In this document: piece by piece, positions 13,601 to 19,508 of the stretch
Layout: every line of letters begins with the position of its first letter
Numbering within the stretch: position 1 is the stretch's first letter
Virus record (IMG/VR): IMGVR_UViG_3300009103_000163
Coordinates: 1 to 23,178 of that record
Source: a virus
Strand: one strand, 5' to 3'
Length of the DNA: 23,178 bases
Translations under genes and position numbers: made by a program
Notes under the pieces: generated by a model
The model's database searches: none
What the model was told of the DNA's origin: nothing
Seen by the model: only the letters and a program-made list of their open reading frames with translations

Positions 13601-13739
13601 CGCATATTGTCCCGAAGAAAGCTATCTTTCTGCACAAGAAGCAGAAAAGGAGAAAGAAAAGAGTGAAAATTCGGGAAATTGGTCAGATTCTGAGATCGAT
13701 AAACTAGCAAAACATTCAAAAGATTCAAAAAATGGTTGA
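10695..13739 (+). CDS. multidomain virion-associated-like protein: HExxH peptidase, SH3-like and ParB-like domains
   Basis: A 1014-codon frame three bases after the tubulin stop. Residues 1-130 are a zinc metallopeptidase domain: HELVH at 85-89, and EREAY (119-123) offers the third ligand. A lysine-rich linker follows (about 139-146). Residues 164-215 contain a Cys-containing segment and a leader-like helix (LSRERIREIVKKALQE). Residues 281-303 (KLGLTSLYEGWDKFLQEAG) are another helix of that kind. Residues about 488-553 begin KFQVGDQVRVVDGGLRGATG, an SH3-like domain. Residues 571-590 (MTTTQVSKRAVLEAVIRKSL) form a further leader-like helix, and residues about 640-735 are a ParB/sulfiredoxin-like domain with YILDGHHRWAA around 678. 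The C-terminus is acidic and helical. Internal ATGs with plausible ribosome sites (11145, 11535, 12405) coincide with the leader-like helices, so this may be several genes fused or read in frame. Confidence 0.75.
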   Translation: MKVNFEIKNLSDVDISSFKKILEELIPFVQDRLGYDKPVKVLFISDPENAINVLGKTAHYAPDTHTVTIYVDNRHPKDMLRSVAHELVHHAQNCRGEFDGGCSTEAGYAQTDAHLRDMEREAYEKGNLCFRDFEDQLKTNKKKQTIYINVMKEGLKPKYIKEGFSDSTLCRGNCKSEAEAGAYCGKVGVSLAESGRHKLSRERIREIVKKALQERTQVTCEFGGPNQVIPEATATETASAIGQAAFGGDHTEPDAPYQKICVKGGGFSPLGESLNKGTKIMNKKNKLGLTSLYEGWDKFLQEAGRPHSMRGGRTMADLDREAKMRETDPRSIGLSTKINKEFPDAIVKQQGDELVVVLGDPSDVVALQQDPDMQRWMSDEIGDWAATDDGFVVSLQGGLNESGWGEDEYMDVLEDEFPWLAKSVQSQEIPAEVAVQLAKEYGSEEETEEQMNEWGGRPYDPTVPGDFQRYRDNPTGDAEYPMTAKQERKFQVGDQVRVVDGGLRGATGEIIEPITLVTGESGFVILLDSPADKKVFGQAGDEVPVAADKLAPPMSAINEEDPSNDNEEDTMTTTQVSKRAVLEAVIRKSLIGENIDLEQFPNPLPTNQGGETFLSKGLRDGDKGDDRVEAGPKSLAAAAAKPSQSAIYLGKALGMAMGPMGDGGNLKAIISADGYILDGHHRWAATMFNNPGADVGGTGIEMNMQELIPILRAAGDAYGNDRRGEPSGGDKNIFKATIKDVVATLKVLNKGTEHNSPGDAKKWLDEIGGIDVLEKRLAAIKAKGADVSAAPARAEMPVIDADKGEDQNIATRLKKGAIDIKPPYTELPDDKKKDDSKPIHLENLNEYREDYGKVDTGNPLEDKKQEFNAKWMYYNEEWRHMDPDEEEWWNSALDALSKEIKAMEGGVDQHAHLRTGGLTERRQKRRHNERYGLLMERMLGIQNLSPIGTMESRTNWLFEEEEEEGSDPHAYCPEESYLSAQEAEKEKEKSENSGNWSDSEIDKLAKHSKDSKNG
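11127..11135 (+). promoter_or_regulatory. ACTATTTAT motif inside a reading frame (site D)
   Basis: The exact 9-mer lies 10 bases before the in-frame ATG at 11145 and directly after a run of nine A. It may be an internal promoter or a relic of an intergenic gap between two genes now read as one. Confidence 0.35.
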
Positions 13740-14064
13740 TTTAGATAAAATTACAAGAAATTTCGCCCGAAGTTGTCTTCTCCGAGAGGATGTGGATAGA
13801 GCCGAGTTGGATATAGAGCTGTTAATGGAAAGCAATTTGTTTGAGGCTGGATTAATGAGTGCTCAAATTCAATCTGTGCTAGAAGTTATGGAAAATGTCC
13901 GCCTAACCTCCAATCGAGATAGAAATCGTATGGCGCTGGCTAAAGAAAATATGAAAAAAGTCCGCAGACACGTCAAAAAGATTGAAGAGCGCGTGGTGAT
14001 GCTCCAAGAACAGGTTTCCTTGCTTGAGGAGGGCTCAAAAAAGGAAAAAGACGAGGGAGAATAA
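13732..14064 (+). CDS. small coiled-coil protein
   Basis: A 110-residue helical protein whose ATG overlaps the end of the preceding frame by eight bases. The N-terminal half (RNFARSCLLREDVDRAELDI, then LLMESNLFEAGLM) is helical and acidic. The C-terminal half (NMKKVRRHVKKIEERVVMLQ, then EQVSLLEEG) is a clear heptad coiled coil. The tail is charged (SKKEKDEGE). Its place between two large multidomain proteins suggests a structural or scaffold part. No family recognised. Confidence 0.75.
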   Translation: MVDLDKITRNFARSCLLREDVDRAELDIELLMESNLFEAGLMSAQIQSVLEVMENVRLTSNRDRNRMALAKENMKKVRRHVKKIEERVVMLQEQVSLLEEGSKKEKDEGE

Positions 14065-14066
14065 CA

Positions 14067-16178
14067 ATGTCGACACGCCCTGTGATTCTAGAAGGTGGTT
14101 TGGGTGGTCATATGGACCATCTTTATGAAAATCCAAACCTCACGTTCGGGGAAATGAAAGAGATTTTTCGTCTTGCCGCCTCGGGAGAACTTGAGGGCAC
14201 TCAAAAAGTCGATGGACAGAACATTTTTCTCTCTTATTCTCTTACAAGAGGTCATGCAATTGCTGCGCGCAATAAAACCCACCTTAAAGCCGGCGGGATG
14301 AATGCCCAAGAACTTGCAAACTTCTTTAAAGGCAGGGATGCGCTTCAAAAAGCCTTTGTCGATGGATTTCGGGCTTTTGAAGAGGCTGTTGCTTCGTTTT
14401 CCGATGAAGAAATTGTTGGCGCTTTCGGGCGAGATGGAGAAATCTACTATAGTGCCGAAGTAATTGAACCTGCCAACGCAAATGTTATTGATTACGACGA
14501 ACAGGTCTTAAATATCCATCGCAGTGGTCATGGAGAGGTTGAGCGAGAAACAGCAAACGTTGTTGCTTCGGATAAAGACCCAAAAATGCAGAAATCCTCT
14601 GCTATTCTCGACGCGGCGATCTCAAAAATAGAAAATACTAAGCAATCTAACAATTTTAGAGTTCAAAGGGGCTCAATTGAGAAGCTTAAGTCTGTTTTAG
14701 ATGGAAAACATGCTGAAGAAGCCATTTCGAGGTTAGAAGCCATCGTCGGGGGAGATTCTGAGACAGTAGGCGAGTTTGTTGTGAAAAAGCTTAAGCCAGT
14801 TGTCCAAAAGGGCGTAAAATTACCCAAAGACAAACAAAATATGTTAATTCAGAAAATGTTGGGCTCAAAGGGAATAAATAAAAGAGAAATCAAGAAAGGA
14901 CTGGACGAGGAGGGGCAAAAAGCAGTTGAACAACTACTCTCGCAGAGTAAAACGATTTTAAAAACAATAATAAAGCCGATAGAGCTAGTGGTACACGATT
15001 TTGCTGTCGATGCGCTTCAAGGGATGCAAAGCATTTTTATGCTTGGCGCTCAGGAACCCAAAGTGCAGAAATTAAGGGACAAAGTTGCTGCTGAAATTCA
15101 ATCGATCGAAGCCAGTGGAGACGAAGCCAACATGGCAAAGCTAAAATCTCAACTTGAGAAAATGAAGTATGCAGAAAGAGGTTTAGAAGGCATCACGACG
15201 GCTGCCGAGGGCTTTGTTTTTGATTTTAACGGACACACTTATAAGCTTACTGGCAACTATGCCCCAATCAATCAAATTTTGGGCATACTTAGATATAAGA
15301 GGGGTGGGAAAGAGGAAGTAAATGAATCTCTTGCTCGGGGGTCTGGTATTGCTCTTGTTCCCGGTGGTTTTAAGCCCCCTCACGCTGGACATTACGAGTT
15401 GGCGGCATGGGCTGGTTCCCAGCCGGGAGTAGATAAGGCAATTGTGCTGGTTTCTCCTCTAGAGAGAGACACAGTTGACGTCGCACAATCATTAGCCATA
15501 TGGGAGATTTACAAATCTCTTGGCGGAAACTTTGAAGTAGAAGAAAGCGGCGTAAATTCTCCAGTTGGCGCAGCATATGAATACGTTGACAACAAGGCTC
15601 GACCGGGCGATACGATTTATGTAATTAAAGGAGAGAAGGACCGTGGAGATAAAAGATTCCAAGATATGCGCGGTCGGAAAGAAGGTGTTGAAGTGAAAGA
15701 ACTGGTTTCACCAACTTTTGCAGGTGGTGTTAGCGGCACAGTAATGAGAAGTTATATCAAAAAAGGTGATGTAAAGAGTTTTCAAGCCGCTTTGCCTGCC
15801 GGTCTTGATCAATCCTCCAAAGATAAGGCTTGGGAAGTTGTTTCTAGCGGAAATATCAACCTGCAAGAGTATTTAAAGCTAGTTATTAATGAAGTTTTAG
15901 AGGCAATGCCGAATGCCCCTAGAGATTTTGGAAGACTCGCGGTAGCGGCTCTTGATGGTGAAGAATTGACTCAAAACGTGAGGGCTATTGAAAAAAACGC
16001 CCATATGGGCTTTGGGGCTATTGAGGAAGAAGTGGATGAAATAGAAACAATTGAAGAGGTTTCTGCGATGGGCATGGTAGGTGGTGGTTCTATAGAGGGC
16101 GGAGCAAAGAGCCCATGGACTGACTTTAGTGAAGCTGACAATGAAAAACAAAAACCGGGAGAAAATAATGGAATATAA
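14067..16178 (+). CDS. bifunctional-looking nucleotidyltransferase: KxDG ligase-like domain plus HxGH adenylyl/cytidylyltransferase domain
   Basis: A 703-residue protein with GAGGGAGA before its ATG. The N-terminal part has the motif order of the covalent nucleotidyltransferase (DNA/RNA ligase) superfamily: motif I KVDG at 47-50, a GEIYYSAEV strand at 124-132 in the place of motif III, EGFVF at 381-385 for motif IV and YKLTG at 392-396 for motif V. A long helical insert (about 160-375) separates III from IV, which is unusual. Residues about 422-575 form a class I nucleotidyltransferase domain: GIALVPGGFKPPHAGHYELA with HAGH at 439-442, and SGTVMR at 556-561 in the place of the ISSTxIR motif of NMN adenylyltransferases. 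A leader-like helix LKLVINEVLEAM follows, then an acidic tail ending EEVSAMGMVGGGSIEGGA. Substrates are unknown; tRNA/RNA repair or NAD metabolism are possible. Confidence 0.75.
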   Translation: MSTRPVILEGGLGGHMDHLYENPNLTFGEMKEIFRLAASGELEGTQKVDGQNIFLSYSLTRGHAIAARNKTHLKAGGMNAQELANFFKGRDALQKAFVDGFRAFEEAVASFSDEEIVGAFGRDGEIYYSAEVIEPANANVIDYDEQVLNIHRSGHGEVERETANVVASDKDPKMQKSSAILDAAISKIENTKQSNNFRVQRGSIEKLKSVLDGKHAEEAISRLEAIVGGDSETVGEFVVKKLKPVVQKGVKLPKDKQNMLIQKMLGSKGINKREIKKGLDEEGQKAVEQLLSQSKTILKTIIKPIELVVHDFAVDALQGMQSIFMLGAQEPKVQKLRDKVAAEIQSIEASGDEANMAKLKSQLEKMKYAERGLEGITTAAEGFVFDFNGHTYKLTGNYAPINQILGILRYKRGGKEEVNESLARGSGIALVPGGFKPPHAGHYELAAWAGSQPGVDKAIVLVSPLERDTVDVAQSLAIWEIYKSLGGNFEVEESGVNSPVGAAYEYVDNKARPGDTIYVIKGEKDRGDKRFQDMRGRKEGVEVKELVSPTFAGGVSGTVMRSYIKKGDVKSFQAALPAGLDQSSKDKAWEVVSSGNINLQEYLKLVINEVLEAMPNAPRDFGRLAVAALDGEELTQNVRAIEKNAHMGFGAIEEEVDEIETIEEVSAMGMVGGGSIEGGAKSPWTDFSEADNEKQKPGENNGI

Positions 16179-17163
16179 GACTTACTCTAGAAAAGATCTG
16201 CTTGAAGAGGTGCTTTTGCGTGAAAATATCCGTAAAGTGCTCGGTACCGTCTTGGAAGAAAGAAGGCAAAAAGAGCAAAAAACGTGGTATCTCCGCGAGC
16301 TTATTAAAGAACTGTTATTGGAAGCTGATACAGAGGTTGCACCGCACGAGTCGACAGGAATTAATGTTCTAGAAGATCTCCTGAAGAAGATTGTTCCGCA
16401 AGTTGAACAAGACTTCAAAACACTTACCACCAGCAAAGAACAAAGAGACTCTTTTCGTGCTCATATTCTAAATGCTACAGAAAATTCAATTGCTCCGATG
16501 TCTGCCTTGAGGGATGAAGGCGAGGGCGAGGGGGAACTAGAAGACCTCGATGCCTTACAGGAGGCAGATCCGAATGATGCTCATGAAGTTGCGTCGGACT
16601 TGCCGACACCATCGACCGGCGATCAATATGGAAGAGGTGAGTATCCTTTTGGTCGACCACCAGCGACGCCTCAAGGAAATTTCGAATTAGAAGAGGATAT
16701 CGAAGTTAGTGTAGGGGCTTCTGACGGTGAGGAGGAGCGAGATATTGGCGATATCGCTTCTTTGGATGATGACGAAAAGATGATCGATATTGGTAATGTG
16801 GGCGGTCCACAGAGTGATGATGAATCTTTCGAAGGATTGGCAGGTCAGGATGATACCGGTCGTAATATCGCAAATATGAGTTTTAAGAAGATTGAAAAAA
16901 GCATTGTTGACTCTTATCAGCTTCTCGGCGATACGAAAGATCAGGATCTCTTTAGAGATTATCTGTTAACAAATTTAAAATTATATTTTGATAAATTTGA
17001 GGATGAGCTTGGCGCCGGGGCAGAGACAGAGCCCACTAATGATGAATATCAAAAAGAAAAGGAGAAGGCACCAGAAACAGAGGAGCCGGGTGCAGAAGAA
17101 CCAGAGGGTGGCGAAGAGGGTGAAGAAGAGGGGGAAGAGGGAGAATTAGAGTTGGAGCTATAA
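16168..17163 (+). CDS. very acidic helical protein, possible scaffold or internal head protein
   Basis: A 331-residue protein; GGGAGA precedes ATG 16168, which lies inside the end of the previous gene (an in-frame ATG at 16129 is less likely). The N-terminus has two leader-like helices (DLLEEVLLRENIRKVLG and YLRELIKELLLEAD), each with I/L-x-E sites. Residues about 120-230 are a disordered acidic region rich in D, E, G, with repeated DIG(D/N) units (DIGDIASLDDDEKMIDIGN). Residues about 240-295 are a folded helical segment (NMSFKKIEKSIVDSYQLLGD, cut here). The last 35 residues are almost only E, G and P. Composition and position suggest a DNA-mimic, scaffold or virion protein. Confidence 0.75.
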   Translation: MEYKTYSRKDLLEEVLLRENIRKVLGTVLEERRQKEQKTWYLRELIKELLLEADTEVAPHESTGINVLEDLLKKIVPQVEQDFKTLTTSKEQRDSFRAHILNATENSIAPMSALRDEGEGEGELEDLDALQEADPNDAHEVASDLPTPSTGDQYGRGEYPFGRPPATPQGNFELEEDIEVSVGASDGEEERDIGDIASLDDDEKMIDIGNVGGPQSDDESFEGLAGQDDTGRNIANMSFKKIEKSIVDSYQLLGDTKDQDLFRDYLLTNLKLYFDKFEDELGAGAETEPTNDEYQKEKEKAPETEEPGAEEPEGGEEGEEEGEEGELELEL

Positions 17164-17164
17164 T

Positions 17165-17488
17165 ATGAAAGAACACAGCCTCCTCAGAAAGTATAAGCGG
17201 GATGGCGTGATCGACGACCGCTTTGAGTCTCAAATGAGCAAAATATCTTTAGAGGACTTAATATCACTTAAATTGGAAATTGCCGCGAAAGCAGTAAAGG
17301 GAAAAATGTATGGATTTCCAATCTATTTTGCATTACCAGAAATATCTAGGGAAGCAGCATTTAAGTGGGCGTGCTCAATAAGCGAAACCAAGACAAATGC
17401 CGCTAGATTGCTCGGTATATCCCTATCAAGGTTCAATCAGGTTTACAAGAAGTTGAATATTGAAGAATTTTTTAAGAAAAGTACTTGA
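17165..17488 (+). CDS. small protein with Fis-type helix-turn-helix
   Basis: A 107-residue protein starting one base after the previous stop. Residues 75-98 (TKTNAARLLGISLSRFNQVY, then KKLNI) match the C-terminal HTH of Fis and NtrC-type activators, in which N-x-x-x-A-A-x-x-L-G-I-S is typical. The N-terminal 70 residues (KISLEDLISLKLEIAAKAV, then GKMYGFPIYFALPEI) are not Fis-like and look like a dimerisation or partner-binding module. It may bind DNA and act as a late regulator, being last in the long operon. I recall similar HTH proteins in marine T4-like phages. Confidence 0.7.
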   Translation: MKEHSLLRKYKRDGVIDDRFESQMSKISLEDLISLKLEIAAKAVKGKMYGFPIYFALPEISREAAFKWACSISETKTNAARLLGISLSRFNQVYKKLNIEEFFKKST

Positions 17489-17523
17489 TCTAATCTACAC
17501 TCTATGATACCCTCTAAGTAACT

Positions 17524-17593
17524 TAGTTATTTGTTATTAGTACAGTGTTACTAGTCATTAGTAATTGGTCATTAGTAGTTAGTTATTAGTAGA
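17524..17593 (+). repeat. degenerate heptanucleotide tandem array, consensus TAGTNAT
   Basis: Ten 7-base units in exact register: TAGTTAT, TTGTTAT, TAGTACA, GTGTTAC, TAGTCAT, TAGTAAT, TGGTCAT, TAGTAGT, TAGTTAT, TAGTAGA. ATTAGTA recurs at 17536, 17557, 17571 and 17585, i.e. spaced by 21, 14 and 14. It lies 64 bases before the tmRNA, in a gap without genes. Such heptad arrays are typical of filamentous cyanobacterial genomes. Confidence 0.85.
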
Positions 17594-17656
17594 TAGACGG
17601 TGTGTTGTGGGTAATATACCTGCAACGGGGCATGGGTGGGCGTTCTTTTCAAATAT

Positions 17657-17964
17657 GGGGACGAAATGGTTTCGACAGTGTGTTGAGAAATATTCGTGCA
17701 AGGCTGTGTGAGTGTGGCACAGTAAAAACACTCAACCTTTTAAACGCCAACGACAACGTTGAGTTTGATTACGCCTTAGCTGCTTAATCACGGGGTGGCA
17801 GCAACCTTGTTAACCAAAGCTGCAATCTAAGTTTCCAGTTTCTTTAAAGAGCTGGTGGTGCGCGGTGTGGGAAGTTTGTCAGAGTTCATAAACTGACTAA
17901 CCTTGTGAATGACGAATATTTGGAAGCATATTGGACCGGGGTTCGACTCCCCGCGTCTCCACCA
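17657..17964 (+). ncRNA. ssrA: tmRNA (transfer-messenger RNA)
   Basis: About 308 bases. The 5' end GGGGACG pairs with CGTCTCC before the ACCA at the 3' end (one G-U pair), making the tRNA-like acceptor stem. The conserved 5' GGTTTCGAC and the 3' T arm (CGGGG, TTCGACT, CCCCG) are both present, and the CCA is encoded. The reading frame inside starts with GCC at 17746 and ends TAA at 17785-17787, giving the tag ANDNVEFDYALAA. The ALAA end is the form read by ClpX. It is a one-piece tmRNA, shorter than E. coli's (about 363), so it probably has fewer or shorter pseudoknots. It rescues stalled ribosomes and marks the product for proteolysis. Only five bases separate it from tRNA-Asn, so they are probably one transcript. 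No clear promoter is seen. Confidence 0.95.
17746..17787 (+). other. tmRNA tag reading frame
   Basis: Resume codon GCC, then 12 codons and TAA. The peptide ANDNVEFDYALAA begins AND like many proteobacterial tags and ends YALAA like that of E. coli (ANDENYALAA), with three extra residues in the middle. Confidence 0.9.
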
Positions 17965-17969
17965 CTTTT

Positions 17970-18042
17970 TGCGGCGTAGCTCAGTTGGCAGAGCAGATGG
18001 CTGTTAACCATCGGGTCGCTGGTTCGAGCCCAGCCGCCGCAG
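17970..18042 (+). tRNA. tRNA-Asn (GUU)
   Basis: Seven-base acceptor stem TGCGGCG/CGCCGCA with discriminator G, D arm GCTC/GAGC, anticodon stem GATGG/CCATC with loop CTGTTAA (anticodon GTT), T arm GCTGG/CCAGC. U1-A72 and G73 also occur in E. coli tRNA-Asn. CCA is not encoded, unlike the other three tRNAs here. Confidence 0.93.
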
Positions 18043-18058
18043 TTTTCTCTAAAAACTC

Positions 18059-18086
18059 TTGATAAAATCGTATATAGTGTTATATG
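18059..18086 (+). promoter_or_regulatory. probable sigma70-type promoter before 18111
   Basis: TTGATA at 18059-18064, a 16-base spacer and TATATG at 18081-18086, about 24 bases before ATG 18111, which has AGGAGGT upstream. The gap follows tRNA-Asn, so the promoter would serve the small basic protein, ClpP and perhaps the three tRNAs after it. Confidence 0.55.
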
Positions 18087-18110
18087 TGACGTTGACTTTA
18101 GGAGGTTACA

Positions 18111-18350
18111 ATGAGCGAAGAGAATATTGACCCGTCATTTGGTAAGTCGTGGGAAAATGCATTTACCTATAAGACTTTTAAGGCTGCCGATGAAAAGAGA
18201 AATAAAATTTTAGAGTCTGGCAAGAAACAAGTAAAAGTGAAACGTCGTAGTGATGGCGCTTTTGTTGTCAAAACAAGAAATATTACTATCGAAACTCCCA
18301 AGAAGACAAAAAAAGCAAAGAAGCAAAAACGGGGTAACAATGAGGGATAA
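18111..18350 (+). CDS. small basic protein
   Basis: A 79-residue protein; AGGAGGT lies five bases before the ATG. Residues 12-55 (SWENAFTYKTFKAADEKRNK, then ILESGKKQVKVKRRSDGAFV) look like a small alpha/beta unit, and the last 25 residues are mostly K, R, T (PKKTKKAKKQKRG), likely nucleic-acid or membrane-lipid contacting. It overlaps clpP by 11 bases, so the two may be coupled. No family recognised. Confidence 0.7.
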   Translation: MSEENIDPSFGKSWENAFTYKTFKAADEKRNKILESGKKQVKVKRRSDGAFVVKTRNITIETPKKTKKAKKQKRGNNEG

Positions 18351-18984
18351 AATTTGGATGTCTGAACCTTCGAAGCCTCCAGAGGAGAGGGAGCAGACTC
18401 ATGAGATGCCTGTCATTGTTTTGGGAGGCGACACCGAGCCTCAAACAGACGACAGCGTAGAGGTGAATCAAAACAAGATCTTTTTTTACGCGGATGTTTC
18501 CCGTTCTGAAGTGCTCAAGCTAAACAAGCATATGGATAGTTTGCAGAAGAGATTGCAGACCAGTGCGATCCTTTTGGACTCCGACCCTGCTAATATTTTT
18601 CTTCATATTAATAGCTTTGGTGGTTCGTTGTTTGCTGGGCTGGCAGCAGTCGACTATATCAAAAAATGCAAAGTTCCGGTTCACACAGTTATTGATGGTT
18701 GTGCAGCCAGTGCAGCAACTTTGATGTCTGTTGTGGGACAAGAGCGAAAAATGCATCGCCATTCTTTTATGTTAATTCACCAGTTGTCAACACTTATGTG
18801 GGGCAAGTATGAAGATCTAAGAGATGATATGAAAAATAACGATCTTCTAATGAAGACAATTAAGGATATCTACATGGAACATACCAAGATTCCCAAGCGA
18901 CAACTAAACAAAATCCTTAAGCATGACCTCTGGTGGGACGCTGAGACGTGTCTGAAGTATGGTCTGGTTGATGAAATCATATAA
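18340..18984 (+). CDS. clpP: ClpP-type serine peptidase
   Basis: A 214-residue ClpP-family (S14) peptidase. ATG 18340 is preceded by GGGGTAAC and lies within the end of the previous gene. The fold signature FLHINSFGGSLFAGLAAVDY is at 87-106. The catalytic triad is intact: Ser124 in DGCAASAATL, His147 in FMLIHQ and Asp196 in KHDLWW, followed by the usual ending KYGLVDEI. The first 45 residues are a non-family extension rich in E, P and T, which in canonical ClpP would be a short loop that gates the chamber. It could be a tmRNA-linked degradation peptidase working with host ClpX, or a head maturation protease; many phage head proteases share this fold. The proximity to the tmRNA favours the first; there are no capsid genes here to support the second. 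Confidence 0.88.
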   Translation: MRDKIWMSEPSKPPEEREQTHEMPVIVLGGDTEPQTDDSVEVNQNKIFFYADVSRSEVLKLNKHMDSLQKRLQTSAILLDSDPANIFLHINSFGGSLFAGLAAVDYIKKCKVPVHTVIDGCAASAATLMSVVGQERKMHRHSFMLIHQLSTLMWGKYEDLRDDMKNNDLLMKTIKDIYMEHTKIPKRQLNKILKHDLWWDAETCLKYGLVDEII

Positions 18985-18991
18985 CGACCGC

Positions 18992-19067
18992 GCGCCCTTA
19001 GCTCAGAGGTTAGAGCGCGGCTCTTATAAGGTCGTAGTCGCGGGTTCAAATCCCGCAGGGCGTACCA
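18992..19067 (+). tRNA. tRNA-Ile (UAU)
   Basis: Acceptor GCGCCCT/AGGGCGT (G1-U72 wobble), D arm GCTC/GAGC, anticodon stem CGGCT/GGTCG with loop CTTATAA, T arm GCGGG/CCCGC, ACCA encoded. The anticodon TAT (19025-19027) reads AUA, a job most bacteria give to a lysidine-modified CAU tRNA. Confidence 0.92.
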
Positions 19068-19073
19068 TATTTT

Positions 19074-19160
19074 GGCACTGTGGCGGAATTGGTATACGCA
19101 ACAGACTTAAAATCTGTCGCCCTTTCGGGATTGAGGGTTCGAGTCCCTCCAGTGCTACCA
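19074..19160 (+). tRNA. tRNA-Leu (UAA)
   Basis: 87 bases, with the long variable arm of class II tRNAs (GCCCTTTCGGGAT). Acceptor GGCACTG/CAGTGCT, anticodon stem ACAGA/TCTGT with TAA at 19108-19110, T arm GAGGG/CCCTC, and encoded ACCA. Reads UUA. Confidence 0.93.
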
Positions 19161-19165
19161 AACAT

Positions 19166-19242
<77 letters not shown>

Positions 19243-19259
19243 TATATTTAGGAGAAAAA

Positions 19260-19496
19260 ATGGATAGACAAACTCAAATATTAAATGCTGCCGCAGCAAG
19301 ATTCGTTGCACAGCGCGAAGAAGCTAGAGCAATTTTGCTTACATATGCAACCAACTCTGTAGGCATTGCAGACCATTCAAATATTGTGGATGAGGTTGTA
19401 GAATGGACGAGGAAACTGGCGGAAGCTGAGGATTGCTTAGCCGCCTTAAAACAATATTTTGTGCCGCCCCCATCTCAAGAGCCTAGTGATGGGTGA
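19260..19496 (+). CDS. small helical hypothetical protein
   Basis: A 78-residue protein; AGGAG lies six bases before ATG 19260, right after tRNA-Arg. Two long helices are predicted by eye (AAAARFVAQREEARAILLTY and IVDEVVEWTRKLAEAEDCLA) separated by a loop NSVGIADHSN, with a proline-rich end. No family is recognised, though short proteins of this layout are common in marine phages. Confidence 0.65.
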   Translation: MDRQTQILNAAAARFVAQREEARAILLTYATNSVGIADHSNIVDEVVEWTRKLAEAEDCLAALKQYFVPPPSQEPSDG

Positions 19497-19508
19497 GGTG
19501 GGCTTAAA

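Noticed and set aside
17485-17508. TTGATC and TATGAT as a tmRNA promoter
   Set aside because: The spacer is only 12 bases, too short for sigma70; no better promoter was found before the tmRNA.
17602-17787. 61-codon frame ending ...NANDNVEFDYALAA
   Set aside because: It is the tag frame of the tmRNA read backwards into the RNA's 5' domain; only the last 13 codons are translated, by trans-translation.
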